Positions 55,422-64,000 of a DNA stretch of 64,000 nt are shown piece by piece. Position 1 is the stretch's first letter; every line of letters begins with the position of its first letter. The notes under the pieces are model-generated. The model was not told the origin of the DNA, ran no database searches, and saw only the letters and a list, made by a program, of their open reading frames with translations. Made by a program: the position numbers and the translations under genes. Source of the DNA: Stigmatella aurantiaca (GTDB taxonomy: Bacteria; Myxococcota; Myxococcia; Myxococcales; Myxococcaceae); contig NZ_FOAP01000010.1 of assembly GCF_900109545.1 (NCBI RefSeq), positions 292,225 through 356,224 of the forward strand. The letters are read 5' to 3'.

Positions 55422-56903
55422 CTATTTCCGGCCGGGCGCGTGCCGGGGGCGGGAGAACGCCAGAAGCCCCAGGGCCATGAGCAGGAGCGTGGCGCTCACC
55501 CCCGGACTCGCGGAGCAGCCGGATTCACTGGCAGCCTCCTCCTCCTCCTCGGAAGGGCCCTCCGCGCCCGGTCCCCCATCGTTGGTCCCCCCTGCGTCCA
55601 CGGGCGAGGGGGTACCCGCGTCCACCCCTCCGTCCACGCCCCCGTCCGTCCCCCCGTCGCCGGGAGATGTGCTGCCCCCATCGGTGGGCCAGCCCGCGCA
55701 ATCCCCGAGCGAGTGCTCCAGGGCTCCCATCGTGTACGCGCCCTGGGCTGGACGGGGCCGGCCACAGAAGTCATCCACCACCTGCGGCCGGGCCGCCGCG
55801 GCGCCGATCAACGAGGACACGTTCCCTCGAACCGTGAGGTCTCCCTTCAGCGGCTCCTGGTACCAGCCGGAGAAGGTGGCCGTGCTCACGTTGAGCAGGT
55901 TGGTGCCGGACTCGAACGTGCTGCCGTCCCGGCGGCGCAGGGTCCCCGACAGCACGTTGCCGTGCGCGGCGCCCGTGCTGGAGGCAAAGCGGAAGTCCAC
56001 GCCCGACGTGGACACGAGGGTATTGAAGAGCACCTGGGTGGAGCGGGCCTTGTTCAGGTAGATGCCGACGTCCGAGCAGTTGGCGATGACGTTGTTGCGC
56101 ATCGTGCCGCCGGTGTGCTCGGGATCGCACGGCTTGTTGGCATCGAAGTTCGGCGCGCAGTAGGCATTGCCCGTCCCGCCGCCCCCAAAGGACAACCCGA
56201 TGCGGGTGCCACCGGTGGCCACATCCCGGGTGCACAGCACGCGGTTGCGCTCGAACACGCCGTTGTTGCCACCGCTCTTCATGAACGCGCCGTAGGAGAC
56301 GGAGTCCCCGCCGTTCTTGTGGAAGTCGCGGATGAGGTTGTCGCGGACGATCCAGTTGTCGCCCGTGTCGATGTTGAGCTTCGTCACCGGATGAGACGTC
56401 GCCCGGGGGCGGGTGTCGGCCAGCTCGTTGCGCTCGATGAGCCCGGCGTGGGGAATCTCCCATTTGCCTCCGTTCTGGGTGGCGTTCACCTTGAGCTGCG
56501 CGTTGAAGTCGCGCACGCGGCTGTCGCGCAGGACGAAGTGCTCGGCGTGGCCCGTGACGTGGAAGGCGTGGTCACAGGTGTTGTCGTCCGAGCAGGCCCC
56601 TTGGATGTCGAGCCCCTCGAAGCGCCAGTGGGCGCCCGAGACTTTGAAGCCCTCCACCGCGTTGAAGCGGATGAGGGCTCCCAGCCGGTTCTGGGCACGC
56701 ACGATGATGGGGGCCTGCGCCGTCCCATTCACCGAGCAGTTCAGGTTGGCGTTCACCGCATAGGTGCCGTCCGCGAGGATGAGCTCATCCCCGGCTTGAG
56801 CGCCCGCGAGGGCCGTCTGGAGCTGGGACACCGAGGAGATATTCACCTGCCGGGCCAGCGCAGGGGAGGAGAGGAGCAGCAAGAGTGCAACGGGCTTGAG
56901 CAT
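55422..56903 (-). CDS. MYXO-CTERM beta-helix protein, polysaccharide lyase-like
   Basis: 493 residues from ATG 56903, 9 nt after AGAGG. Signal peptide MLKPVALLLLLSSPALA. Right-handed beta-helix resembling PL6/chondroitinase-B-like proteins: SVSQLQTALAGAQAGDELILADGTYAVNANLNC, HWRFEGLDIQGACSDDNTCDHAFHVTGHAEHFVLRDSRVRDF, LNIDTGDNWIVRDNLIRDFHKNGGDSVSYGAFMKSGGNNGVFERNRV. The catalytic Lys/Arg pair of true lyases cannot be assigned with confidence. A Gly/Asp/Pro/Glu linker then leads to a MYXO-CTERM-type tail, ESGCSASPGVSATLLLMALG plus basic end, which directs surface anchoring after processing at the Cys. Confidence 0.82.
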   Translation of the reverse strand: MLKPVALLLLLSSPALARQVNISSVSQLQTALAGAQAGDELILADGTYAVNANLNCSVNGTAQAPIIVRAQNRLGALIRFNAVEGFKVSGAHWRFEGLDIQGACSDDNTCDHAFHVTGHAEHFVLRDSRVRDFNAQLKVNATQNGGKWEIPHAGLIERNELADTRPRATSHPVTKLNIDTGDNWIVRDNLIRDFHKNGGDSVSYGAFMKSGGNNGVFERNRVLCTRDVATGGTRIGLSFGGGGTGNAYCAPNFDANKPCDPEHTGGTMRNNVIANCSDVGIYLNKARSTQVLFNTLVSTSGVDFRFASSTGAAHGNVLSGTLRRRDGSTFESGTNLLNVSTATFSGWYQEPLKGDLTVRGNVSSLIGAAAARPQVVDDFCGRPRPAQGAYTMGALEHSLGDCAGWPTDGGSTSPGDGGTDGGVDGGVDAGTPSPVDAGGTNDGGPGAEGPSEEEEEAASESGCSASPGVSATLLLMALGLLAFSRPRHAPGRK

Positions 56904-56965
56904 CAGGAAGGACCTCTGTGCTGAGTAGGTCCACCACTCTACTGCTGGATCCAGAGGGGGGCGCA

Positions 56966-59900
56966 CTAAACCAGGGGCAGCTCCAGCGTCGCCGTGGCGC
57001 CCTTGCCCGGTCCGTCGCTCTCCAGCTGGAGGCGCCCGCCCAGCATCCGCGCCGCCAGCGCGCTGGAGTGCAGGCCCAGGCCATGGCCCCCCTCTCGCGT
57101 GGTGAAGCCCTGGGAGAAGAGCTGAGCGTGGATCTCCGGCGCGATGCCCACGCCCTGGTCCACCACCTGGATGCGCGCCATGGGTTCCTTCGCCTCGAGC
57201 CGCACGAGCAGGATCCGGCGGTCACTGGGCAACGCGGCCATGGCGTCCTTGGCGTTGTTGATGAGGTTGATCAGGATCTGCAGCACCTTGTGCTTGTCCA
57301 CGCGGACCTTGGGCAGTGACGCGAGCTGCCGGGTCACGGAGACGCCGTGGCTCTTGAGCGCGGGCATCTGGATGCTCAAGGCGTCCTCGACGAGCTGCGA
57401 GAGTTCCCACTCTTCGAGGAGGAGCGTGCTCCGGGCGTAGGTCTGCTGCAAATGGACAACGGCCCGCACGTGTTCGATGTGCTTGGTCATTCCAGCCAGC
57501 CCTTCCTGCAGCGTGGCCTGCTCCCGGAGCAGCTCGTGGGCCAGGCTCGCCAGGTATGCAGGCAGCAGGGTGCCGCGTGAATCCTGGGTCAGGAAGTCCG
57601 CCAGGGCACTCTGATGCTCCTGGAGCATCGTGGAGACCTGCTTCAGGCGTCCCACGCGGGAGGCGCTCAACGTCTGGTGGAGCACCTCGACGTTGATGAT
57701 GGCGCTGGTCAGCACGTTGCCCACGTTGTGGAGCACACTGGTGGCCACCTCGGCCATGCCCGCGGAGCGCGCCGTCTCCAACAACTGCGCCTGGGCTTTT
57801 CTCAGCTCCGCCGTGCGCTCCTCCACCCGCTTCTCCAGCTCGTCGTTGGCGCGGCGCAGGGCCGTCTCGGCCCGCTGCACCTCCGCGTAGAGCCGCGCGT
57901 TCTCGATGGAGATGGCGGCCTGGGAGGCGAGGTACCCCAGCAGCGCGAGCCGCGCGGGCGTGAAGGCGTGGGTGGCGAGGCTGTTCTCCAGGTAGAGCAC
58001 CCCGCGGAACTCCTCCTGCCGCACCAGCGGGAGGCAGAGCACCGAGCGGGCCCGCGTGCGCGCGAGCCATCCCTGTTCCAAGAACGCGTGGGGCTGGGTG
58101 GCATCATCGAGGAGCACGTGCTCCAGGGTGCGCCGGACATAGGCGATGAGCGTCCAGGGCAGGCTCTCCTCGTTCCCGTCTGCCCCGGAGGGCTCCGGCG
58201 GGGCTGCCGAGTCCGCCACCACCGACAGCTTGCCGCCCTGGAGGAGCACCAGCGCTCCCCGCTGAGCCCCGGCATTCTCGATGGCCACCTTGAGCAGTGT
58301 GTCCGCCAGCCGGTCGAGGACGATCTCCCCGGAGATGGCGTGCTGCGCCTTCACCACGGAGAGCACGTCGAGCTGTGCCGAGGCCGTGCCGGTGACGGAC
58401 TCCAGGGCCGCCGTGGCGGAGGCCAGCTCGGGCCACTGTGCCTCCAGCTGCCGCACCTTCCCCAGCGCCCCCCAGCCCAGGTAGGCCTCCCGGGCCTTTC
58501 GCGCATAGGCGTCCGCGAGCAGGGGCAGCCTCGCGCGTCCCAAGCGGGCGGCGAGCTCGCACGCGAGGCCCACGAGCTGGGGAAGGCCTTGCTGGCGAGC
58601 CCAGGGGATGGCCTCCTCACAGGCGTGGAGGGCCTCCCACTCAAGGCCCGTGAGCCGGGCCAGCTCCGCGGAGAGGATCCGCTCCTGCGCGCGGAAGTTC
58701 TCCGGGCAGTTCTCCTCCCACTGCGCGAACTGACGCTGGGCCTGCCGGAGGGTCTCGAGTGCCGGGGCCTGTCCTTCGGGAGGCATCCGCTCGAAGCAGG
58801 CGGCCAGGCTCAAGGCGCGGAAGAAGGTGAACTCCGCGAACAGGTAGCGGCCCATCAGGCTCCAGCTCAGCTCGGCACACCGCTCGCCGGATTCACGCGC
58901 CTGTTCGAATCCGCCGCTCAGGTAGCGCGCCTTCATGCGCATGAGCCAGTACCAACACTGGATGAAGCTGCTGCCTTTGGGGGCCAGCCCGGCCTCGAAG
59001 GACTCCTCGTTGAAGCCGTCGCCGCTCATGGAGCCGAAGGCGGGGGTCAGGCCGCGCAGCTGCCGCACATAGCCCTGGAGGAAGAGGAGGATGTCCTTCA
59101 CCACCACGACGCCGGCCTTGCGCACGAAGTCCATGCGCACCACCGCCTCCTGTTCGACCTCCTCCAGCGCGTGCCCCAGGTTCAGGCGATTCATGACGAG
59201 GAAGGGGCAGCAGAACCCCGCGATGGGGATGTCTCCGGCCTGGAGCGCGTGCTGGAAGGCCTGGCGCATGAACTCCAGCGAGGAGGCGAGCGGCTGGGTC
59301 CAGCCGGTGAGCAGGCCCAGGCAGTAGAGCGCCCGGCCCTTGAGGGCGGGAGCGCCGTAGCGCTCCGAGAGTTCGCGGGCGAGCTGCCCGAAGGCGTAGC
59401 CCTCGCGGTAGCGCTGGAAGGCCCCTCCCAGGATCACCCCGTAGTTGCCGTAAGCATGAACGGACGCGGGGGAGTTGCCATAGCGCAGGCTGAGGGAGAC
59501 GAGCTTGCACAGGTGCAGGATGAGCAGGTGGGGGCTCACCACGAGCGTGGAGCCGTACAGCTCACTCAGGAGCAGGAGCACCGCCTCCAGGTCCGGCTCG
59601 GTCATGCGCGGCAGTCCGGCGAGGCTCGCGATGGGACGCTCCCCCAGGAGGTCCTGCACCTCCTGCTGGGCGGCGAGCACCTCCTCCCAGGAGGGATTCG
59701 GCGGCAGCGGCATGCCCACGAGGGACAGGCCCTCCAGCAAGACGGAGAAGGAACCTTGGAAATCGCCCCGGGCCAGGAGGAGATCGCTCCGGAGCCGGTA
59801 GATCGTCGCCAGGTTCGCGCGGCCGTGAGCCCGTGGCTGGAGCGTCTCCAACAGCTGGCGCGTCCGCTCGGGGTTGCCGCTCATGAACTCACAGCGGGCC

Positions 59901-62242
59901 TGGTCCAGCAGGAGCTGGAAGGACAGCCCGGGGTCCGTCTCCCATGGATCTCCAGGGAGCAGCTGGAAGGCCATGGCGAAGTAGTGGGCGGCCGAGCGGA
60001 ACGCGGTCGCGGCCCGGGCCCGGGTGCCCGCCTCGCGGTTGAGACGCGCGGCCTGGTGGCGCTCGGTGGGGCTGGAGATCAACCCGGCCCCAGCGTTGAG
60101 CTGGCTCACCACATCGAAGAGGTTCTCCTGCAGCTCCTCGGGTGACAGGCGCGCCAGCAGCAGCTGGCCGATGCGCAGGTGGATGGCCTTGCGCTCCTCC
60201 TCGGGGATGAGGGCGTGCGCCGCCTGCTGGATGCGATCGTGGAGGAAGCGGTACTGCTCTGGGCCGGTGTTCGCCACCAGGCCTTCCTGGAGCGCGGGCT
60301 CCAGCTCCTGCTCCACCTCCGAGGCGTCCTCCCGGTGCGAGAGCAGGAGCAGGATCCGCAAGGCGAAGGCGTTGCCCACGCAGGCCGCCAGCCGCAGCAG
60401 GTGCTGGGTGGCGGCGGGAAGCTGGCGCAGGTTGCCCACCATGAAGTCGACGGCGTTGTCGGAGTAGCCCCGGTCCCGGACGCCCTTGGCATCCCAGCGC
60501 CACGAGCCCTCGGGCGTGCGCACCAGGAGCCCGTCCTGGTTGAGCGTGCGCAGGAACTGGAGCAGGAAGAACGGGTTGCCGCCCGTCTTCTGCAGGGCCA
60601 GCACCGAGAGCGGTTCGCGAATCTCCGCGCCCGCGCCGGGAAGCGTATCGGCCACCAGCCGCTGGATGTCGTCGAGGCTCAGGGGATCGAGCTGCAGATC
60701 CTTCATCCGCGCGCCCGTCTTGCGCAGCTCTCCGAGCATGAGCGACAGCGGGTGGACAGGGCTCACCTCGTTGTCGCGGTAGGTGCCGATCAGCAGCACC
60801 GGAGGCGTCTCCGGGTGGGTGAGCAGGTGCTGGAGCAGCTGAAGGCTGGCCAGATCCGCCCACTGCAGATCATCCAGGAAGAGGACGAGCGGGTGCTCGG
60901 AGGTGGCGAAGACGCCAAGGAACCTGCGGAACACGCGATTGAAGCGGTGCAGCGCCGCGGCGGCCGGCAGCTCGGGCACCGGGGGTTGCTTGCCGGCGAC
61001 GAGCCCCAGTTGGGGGACCACGTCGACGAGAACCTGGCCCTCGCCCTCCCACGCCTTCAGCAGGTGCTCGCGCCAGCGCGCCAGCTCCGTGTCCGTGCCG
61101 GACAGTTGCTGCTGCGTCAGCCCGCGGATGGCCTGGGCCAGGGGGGCGTACGGAATGTCGCGCTGGAGCTGATCGAACTTGCCGTGGAGGAAGAAGCCGC
61201 GCTGGCGGACCACCGGCTTGTGCAGCTCATGGACCACCGCGGACTTGCCGATGCCGGAGTAGCCTCGCACCAGAACGAGCTCCGGCCGGCCCTCATGAGA
61301 GACCCGCTCGAGCGCCTGCAGCAAGGCGGCGGCATGCATGTCACGCCCATAGAGCCGCTGGGGTAGCTGGAAGCGCGGCGAGTAGTCCTGCAAGCCCGGC
61401 AGGAACTCCTCGTGCACGCCCCGGCTCAGGTTCTCCAGGCACCGCGCGAGGTCTGCCCTCAGTCCCTCGGCGCTCTGGTAGCGCTCCTCGGCCACCTTGG
61501 CCAGGAGCTTCAGGATGATGGCGGAGGGCACCGGCGGCAGGTCCGGCACCCGCTCCACGGGGGGCACCGGGGCCTGCGCCATGTGCGCATGGAACCACTC
61601 GAGCGCGTCCCTCCCGTGGAACGGCAGGCTGCCCGTGAGCAGCTCGTAGAGGGTGATGCCCAGCGAGTACAGGTCCGTGCGGTAGTCCACCGGGCGATTC
61701 ATGCGCCCGGTCTGCTCGGGAGACATGTACTCCAGGGACCCTTCGATGTGCGGCGAGAGGAGCGCATCCACGTGCTCGACGCGCTGGAAGCTGGCGCTGC
61801 CGAAGTCGATGAGGCGCGTCTCTCCCGATGCGGCCAGGTAGATGTTGGCGGGCTTGACGTCCTTGTGGATGATGCCGCGGCGGTGAAGCTCCGCGAGCGT
61901 GGAGGACAGGGAGATGCCCAGCGCCAGGACGCGTCCCACCTCCAAGGGCTCCGCCGTGAGCTCGGACAGGCGCTGGCCTTCGACATCCTCCAGGAGCAAC
62001 ACCGGGCGATCGGGGAGCTGCTCGCAGCCGTAGACATGCGGCACGCCCGGCATGTCCCGGATCCGCTGGAGGATGCTGAACTCGCGGCGGTACCGCTCCC
62101 GCTCCCGCGGGCCAATGGCCGCGGCCACGGGCGTCTTCAGGATGAGCCGCAGGCCATCCAGATCCCTGACCGCGCGGAGCAGCAGGTGGGTAGGGGACGA
62201 CTTATGGGCTCCGAGGAGCGTGTAGCCAGGAAGGGAGAACAT
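56966..62242 (-). CDS. trifunctional Ser/Thr kinase - ATPase - histidine kinase
   Basis: 1758 residues from ATG 62242 (MFSLPGYTLLG); an upstream ATG at 62359 is in frame. Domains: protein kinase (1-270) with HKDVKPANI and LIDFGSASF; AAA/ATPase with Walker A VRGYSGIGKSAVV (about 327-340) and LVLFLDDLQWAD; a long helical TPR-like region (about 650-1270); GAF (about 1290-1460, SVLCLPLVRQEEFRGVLYLENSLATHAF); coiled coil RRANDELEKRVEERTAELRKAQAQLLE. It ends in a histidine kinase with phosphoacceptor His in TSVLHNVGNVLTSA, NLINNAKDAM, DQGVGIAPEIHAQLFSQGFTTREGGHGLGLHSSALAA. Architecture typical of myxobacteria and cyanobacteria. It links Ser/Thr and His-Asp signalling; the input is unknown. Divergent from the TIGR04141 gene. 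Confidence 0.9.
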   Translation of the reverse strand: MFSLPGYTLLGAHKSSPTHLLLRAVRDLDGLRLILKTPVAAAIGPRERERYRREFSILQRIRDMPGVPHVYGCEQLPDRPVLLLEDVEGQRLSELTAEPLEVGRVLALGISLSSTLAELHRRGIIHKDVKPANIYLAASGETRLIDFGSASFQRVEHVDALLSPHIEGSLEYMSPEQTGRMNRPVDYRTDLYSLGITLYELLTGSLPFHGRDALEWFHAHMAQAPVPPVERVPDLPPVPSAIILKLLAKVAEERYQSAEGLRADLARCLENLSRGVHEEFLPGLQDYSPRFQLPQRLYGRDMHAAALLQALERVSHEGRPELVLVRGYSGIGKSAVVHELHKPVVRQRGFFLHGKFDQLQRDIPYAPLAQAIRGLTQQQLSGTDTELARWREHLLKAWEGEGQVLVDVVPQLGLVAGKQPPVPELPAAAALHRFNRVFRRFLGVFATSEHPLVLFLDDLQWADLASLQLLQHLLTHPETPPVLLIGTYRDNEVSPVHPLSLMLGELRKTGARMKDLQLDPLSLDDIQRLVADTLPGAGAEIREPLSVLALQKTGGNPFFLLQFLRTLNQDGLLVRTPEGSWRWDAKGVRDRGYSDNAVDFMVGNLRQLPAATQHLLRLAACVGNAFALRILLLLSHREDASEVEQELEPALQEGLVANTGPEQYRFLHDRIQQAAHALIPEEERKAIHLRIGQLLLARLSPEELQENLFDVVSQLNAGAGLISSPTERHQAARLNREAGTRARAATAFRSAAHYFAMAFQLLPGDPWETDPGLSFQLLLDQARCEFMSGNPERTRQLLETLQPRAHGRANLATIYRLRSDLLLARGDFQGSFSVLLEGLSLVGMPLPPNPSWEEVLAAQQEVQDLLGERPIASLAGLPRMTEPDLEAVLLLLSELYGSTLVVSPHLLILHLCKLVSLSLRYGNSPASVHAYGNYGVILGGAFQRYREGYAFGQLARELSERYGAPALKGRALYCLGLLTGWTQPLASSLEFMRQAFQHALQAGDIPIAGFCCPFLVMNRLNLGHALEEVEQEAVVRMDFVRKAGVVVVKDILLFLQGYVRQLRGLTPAFGSMSGDGFNEESFEAGLAPKGSSFIQCWYWLMRMKARYLSGGFEQARESGERCAELSWSLMGRYLFAEFTFFRALSLAACFERMPPEGQAPALETLRQAQRQFAQWEENCPENFRAQERILSAELARLTGLEWEALHACEEAIPWARQQGLPQLVGLACELAARLGRARLPLLADAYARKAREAYLGWGALGKVRQLEAQWPELASATAALESVTGTASAQLDVLSVVKAQHAISGEIVLDRLADTLLKVAIENAGAQRGALVLLQGGKLSVVADSAAPPEPSGADGNEESLPWTLIAYVRRTLEHVLLDDATQPHAFLEQGWLARTRARSVLCLPLVRQEEFRGVLYLENSLATHAFTPARLALLGYLASQAAISIENARLYAEVQRAETALRRANDELEKRVEERTAELRKAQAQLLETARSAGMAEVATSVLHNVGNVLTSAIINVEVLHQTLSASRVGRLKQVSTMLQEHQSALADFLTQDSRGTLLPAYLASLAHELLREQATLQEGLAGMTKHIEHVRAVVHLQQTYARSTLLLEEWELSQLVEDALSIQMPALKSHGVSVTRQLASLPKVRVDKHKVLQILINLINNAKDAMAALPSDRRILLVRLEAKEPMARIQVVDQGVGIAPEIHAQLFSQGFTTREGGHGLGLHSSALAARMLGGRLQLESDGPGKGATATLELPLV

Positions 62243-62374
62243 CCGCTGCGTAGGATACTCCCAGGCGGCCACGTTCCTTGGAAGGCTGTGGCCCTGGCAA
62301 GCGGGCTCCTCCACCAGATACCCCTTGAGGGGTACAGACACCGGAGTGCCCGGACGCATTTTGTGCTCCGGCCC

Positions 62375-63847
62375 ATGAAAAAGCGCACCGCCCGGACACC
62401 CGCCCAGCCTCCCACCCGGAACTTGACCTTCTTGTTGATCAAAAAGGAGGTCAAGACCTTCGAAGAAGCGCTCAAGGTCCCGTCCCAGCTGGGAGAACCG
62501 ATTCCCGAGGATTGGGGCTTCGAGGGAGCGCTCTACACGTTTGAAGCACCGGCCAAGAAACCACGGTGGGTGTCCTTCGTGGAAGAGGGCTTCCCAGAGG
62601 GCATTTCCATCTCCCCGGGCTCCTCTCCGGGCGCGGTCTTGTTCCTCAAGGCGGACTCCCGCCTGTTTGCGCTGACCTTTGGCCAGGGCCGGCACCTCCT
62701 CAAAGCCGGCGCCTACGAGGTGGACTTCGGTTTGAAGACCACCCTCAACATGGTCGACGCGGCCAAACTGCGCAGCCTCGACGTGCGGACGTTCGAAGAT
62801 CTGCCTGTCCACACGCGCAGACAGGTCAGCCGCAACTCGTCCCTGGACGCCTTCACCGTTGACGTCGTCCGGGATCTCCTGGGCGCGGTTACGGGCGAAC
62901 CTCCGGATGAGGCTTTCGCCAAGCGGCTCACGGGCCGGGATGCCTTGACCCTCACGGGGCGGGTGGTCTTCTCCGAGTTGGCAAACACGTGCAAAGTTCT
63001 CCTCAATGCCTACAAAAAAGACACCTACAAGGAGCACTTCGCCTGGGTGGACAACATCCGTCTTGTCAAGGATGACACCCTCCGGAATGAACTCAACACG
63101 GAGCTGCTGAAAACCCTCAACGCAAGGGATTTCCATAAAATCCACCTCGCTCCCCCCGAAGTTATTGATTGGACTCAAGCGGGCTTCCGCTATCCGGGTG
63201 AGCGGGAGGGGACCAGCGAGCCCCACAATGATCTGGATATCGTGGAGTGCATCGAAGCCCTTGCCAGGCGTGAAGGCGTCCCGGCATCGTCCTTGGAGCT
63301 GAAGCTGGATGATTTCAAGAAGGGCAAGGTCCGCATCGTCTACGAGGATTCCTCCGTCGAGTCAGATCAATGGTCTCTGTACAACTGTTTGGTTGCGGAG
63401 CTGAGCAACAAGGACTCGCTGTACATCCTGTCAGCGGGACAGTGGTTCAAGGTCGAAAAGACCTTTGCCGCCCGGACGCTCGAAGATGCCAAGGGCTTCG
63501 TCAAGGAACTCAAGGGCTTCCCCTGTGCCCATCCGGACGACTCCGAGGGACAATACAATGAGAAGGTAGCCCAGGGGTCTAGAACCTTGGCACTGATCGA
63601 CAAGCATCTGCTCAAGAGCATGGGCGCCCGGACTGGGATCGAGCCTTGTGATCTCTTCTCCCGCAGCGGCCAGTTCATCCACATCAAGAGGAAGATCCGC
63701 TCATCCACCCTGAGCCACCTGTTCGCCCAGGGCTCCGTCGCAGCCGAGACCTTCCTCCAAGATGACAGCTTCCGGAAGAAGCTGAAGACGGTCATTGCCA
63801 AGAAGAATCCTGCCCTGGCCCCACTTTTGGACAACCCGAGCCCCTGA
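62375..63847 (+). CDS. TIGR04141/DUF6119 family sporadically distributed protein
   Basis: 490 residues from ATG 62375. N-terminal TRNLTFLLIKKEVKTFEEALK and EGALYTFEAPAKKPRWVSFVEEGF, then VLFLKADSRLFALTFGQGRHLLKAGAYEVDFGLKTTLNMVDAAKLRSLDVRTFEDLPVHTRRQVSRNSSLDAFTVDVVRDLLGAVTGEP. This is the hallmark of the TIGR04141/DUF6119 family, which occurs patchily in bacteria. No catalytic motif known to me. GC is clearly lower than in the neighbouring kinase gene, and a transposase start lies 90 bp downstream, both consistent with horizontal acquisition. A phage-defence or toxin role is possible, but not shown by the sequence. Confidence 0.8.
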   Translation: MKKRTARTPAQPPTRNLTFLLIKKEVKTFEEALKVPSQLGEPIPEDWGFEGALYTFEAPAKKPRWVSFVEEGFPEGISISPGSSPGAVLFLKADSRLFALTFGQGRHLLKAGAYEVDFGLKTTLNMVDAAKLRSLDVRTFEDLPVHTRRQVSRNSSLDAFTVDVVRDLLGAVTGEPPDEAFAKRLTGRDALTLTGRVVFSELANTCKVLLNAYKKDTYKEHFAWVDNIRLVKDDTLRNELNTELLKTLNARDFHKIHLAPPEVIDWTQAGFRYPGEREGTSEPHNDLDIVECIEALARREGVPASSLELKLDDFKKGKVRIVYEDSSVESDQWSLYNCLVAELSNKDSLYILSAGQWFKVEKTFAARTLEDAKGFVKELKGFPCAHPDDSEGQYNEKVAQGSRTLALIDKHLLKSMGARTGIEPCDLFSRSGQFIHIKRKIRSSTLSHLFAQGSVAAETFLQDDSFRKKLKTVIAKKNPALAPLLDNPSP

Positions 63848-63906
63848 GGCATCCCCTCATCTTGCGAGCAGGTAGGCAAGCGTTGAGTGGGCCGTCTGAT
63901 GCAAAA

Positions 63907-63929
63907 AGTAGGGTGCCTCGGGCACTACT
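63907..63929 (+). other. hairpin just before the transposase start
   Basis: AGTAG-GG-TGCC pairs with GGCA-CTACT around loop TCG (two-base bulge), ending 6 nt before the GTG at 63936. Hairpins at the ends of insertion sequences often block read-through translation into the transposase. The pairing is visible; the role is inference. Confidence 0.4.
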
Positions 63930-63935
63930 TGTGCG

Positions 63936-64000
63936 GTGAGGTCATCGGCCATCAACGAGCAGCAGGTTCATACCTTCCTCCAGAGCTTGTTCGGGGAGGA
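63936..64000 (+). mobile_element. IS4-type transposase, 5' end only
   Basis: GTG 63936 opens a frame to the window edge reading VRSSAINEQQVHTFLQSLFGE. This resembles the N-terminus of IS4-like transposases that I recall from Stigmatella and relatives (M--SAIN-QQVH-FL-SLFGED). Only 21 complete codons are visible, so the call rests on a short match. The left inverted repeat of the element should lie in 63848-63935 but cannot be fixed without the other end. Confidence 0.5.

Noticed and set aside
52194..56924. 1576-codon open frame on the plus strand
   Set aside because: Antisense to the kelch and beta-helix genes; no family motifs, extreme Gly/Arg/His/Val bias.

Overview
The window is high-GC bacterial DNA and looks like a myxobacterium of the Stigmatella/Cystobacter/Archangium/Myxococcus kind. 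The signs are the density of lipoproteins and signalling proteins, a trifunctional Ser/Thr kinase-ATPase-histidine kinase, a MYXO-CTERM protein, RCC1- and kelch-repeat proteins, a DUF2381 remnant, and two Sit-type polymorphic toxin/immunity pairs. No rRNA, complete tRNA, CRISPR array or replication origin was seen.

Layout. (1) 1-2.8 kb: 3' part of an RCC1-repeat protein, a TPR protein, an AraC stump and a MaoC-type hydratase. (2) 2.84-9.56 kb: a tightly packed operon in the E. coli ydcSTUVW order plus gabT. It encodes putrescine-type ABC uptake, gamma-aminobutyraldehyde oxidation to GABA, and GABA transamination. (3) 9.69-19.15 kb: an Opp/Dpp-type ABC importer followed by cytoplasmic GH1 and GH3 beta-glucosidases. 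This is most simply a beta-glucoside or cello-oligosaccharide uptake and hydrolysis operon. (4) 19.2-33.8 kb: ordinary chromosomal genes. They include an orphan histidine kinase, two exported HEAT proteins plus an M23 peptidase, a GNAT, an SDR, a DUF2256/DUF3253 protein, a three-gene envelope operon (SH3-NlpC/P60-like, beta-propeller, lipoprotein), a PanE-like reductase, a divergent DUF1304/HxlR pair with twin operators, TfoX and a DUF5011 lipoprotein.

(5) 33.8-45.9 kb: an accessory island. It begins with an internally deleted transglycosylase pseudogene and holds two SitA toxin lipoproteins, each next to an immunity gene. The second pair lies between two tRNA-3'-end-like sequences. A DUF2156 protein and a three-gene two-component operon follow. 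The island ends in a gene graveyard (AraC stump, IS91-type transposase tail, DUF2381 pseudogene, 31-bp tandem repeats). A damaged second copy of the 3' end of the 32-33.8 kb DUF5011 gene closes it, so the stretch is bracketed by direct repeats.

(6) 45.9-62.2 kb: a GH15 glucoamylase lipoprotein, a large unrecognised 763-aa protein with palindromes upstream, an exported alpha/beta hydrolase, a kelch lipoprotein with a strong terminator, a MYXO-CTERM beta-helix protein and the trifunctional kinase. (7) 62.4-64 kb: a lower-GC TIGR04141/DUF6119-type gene, and at the right edge the start of what looks like an IS4-type transposase.

Gene starts were chosen from ribosome-binding sites, signal peptides, or ATGA/GTGA overlaps wherever these were visible. 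Family names come from recognising motifs by eye; no database search was possible.
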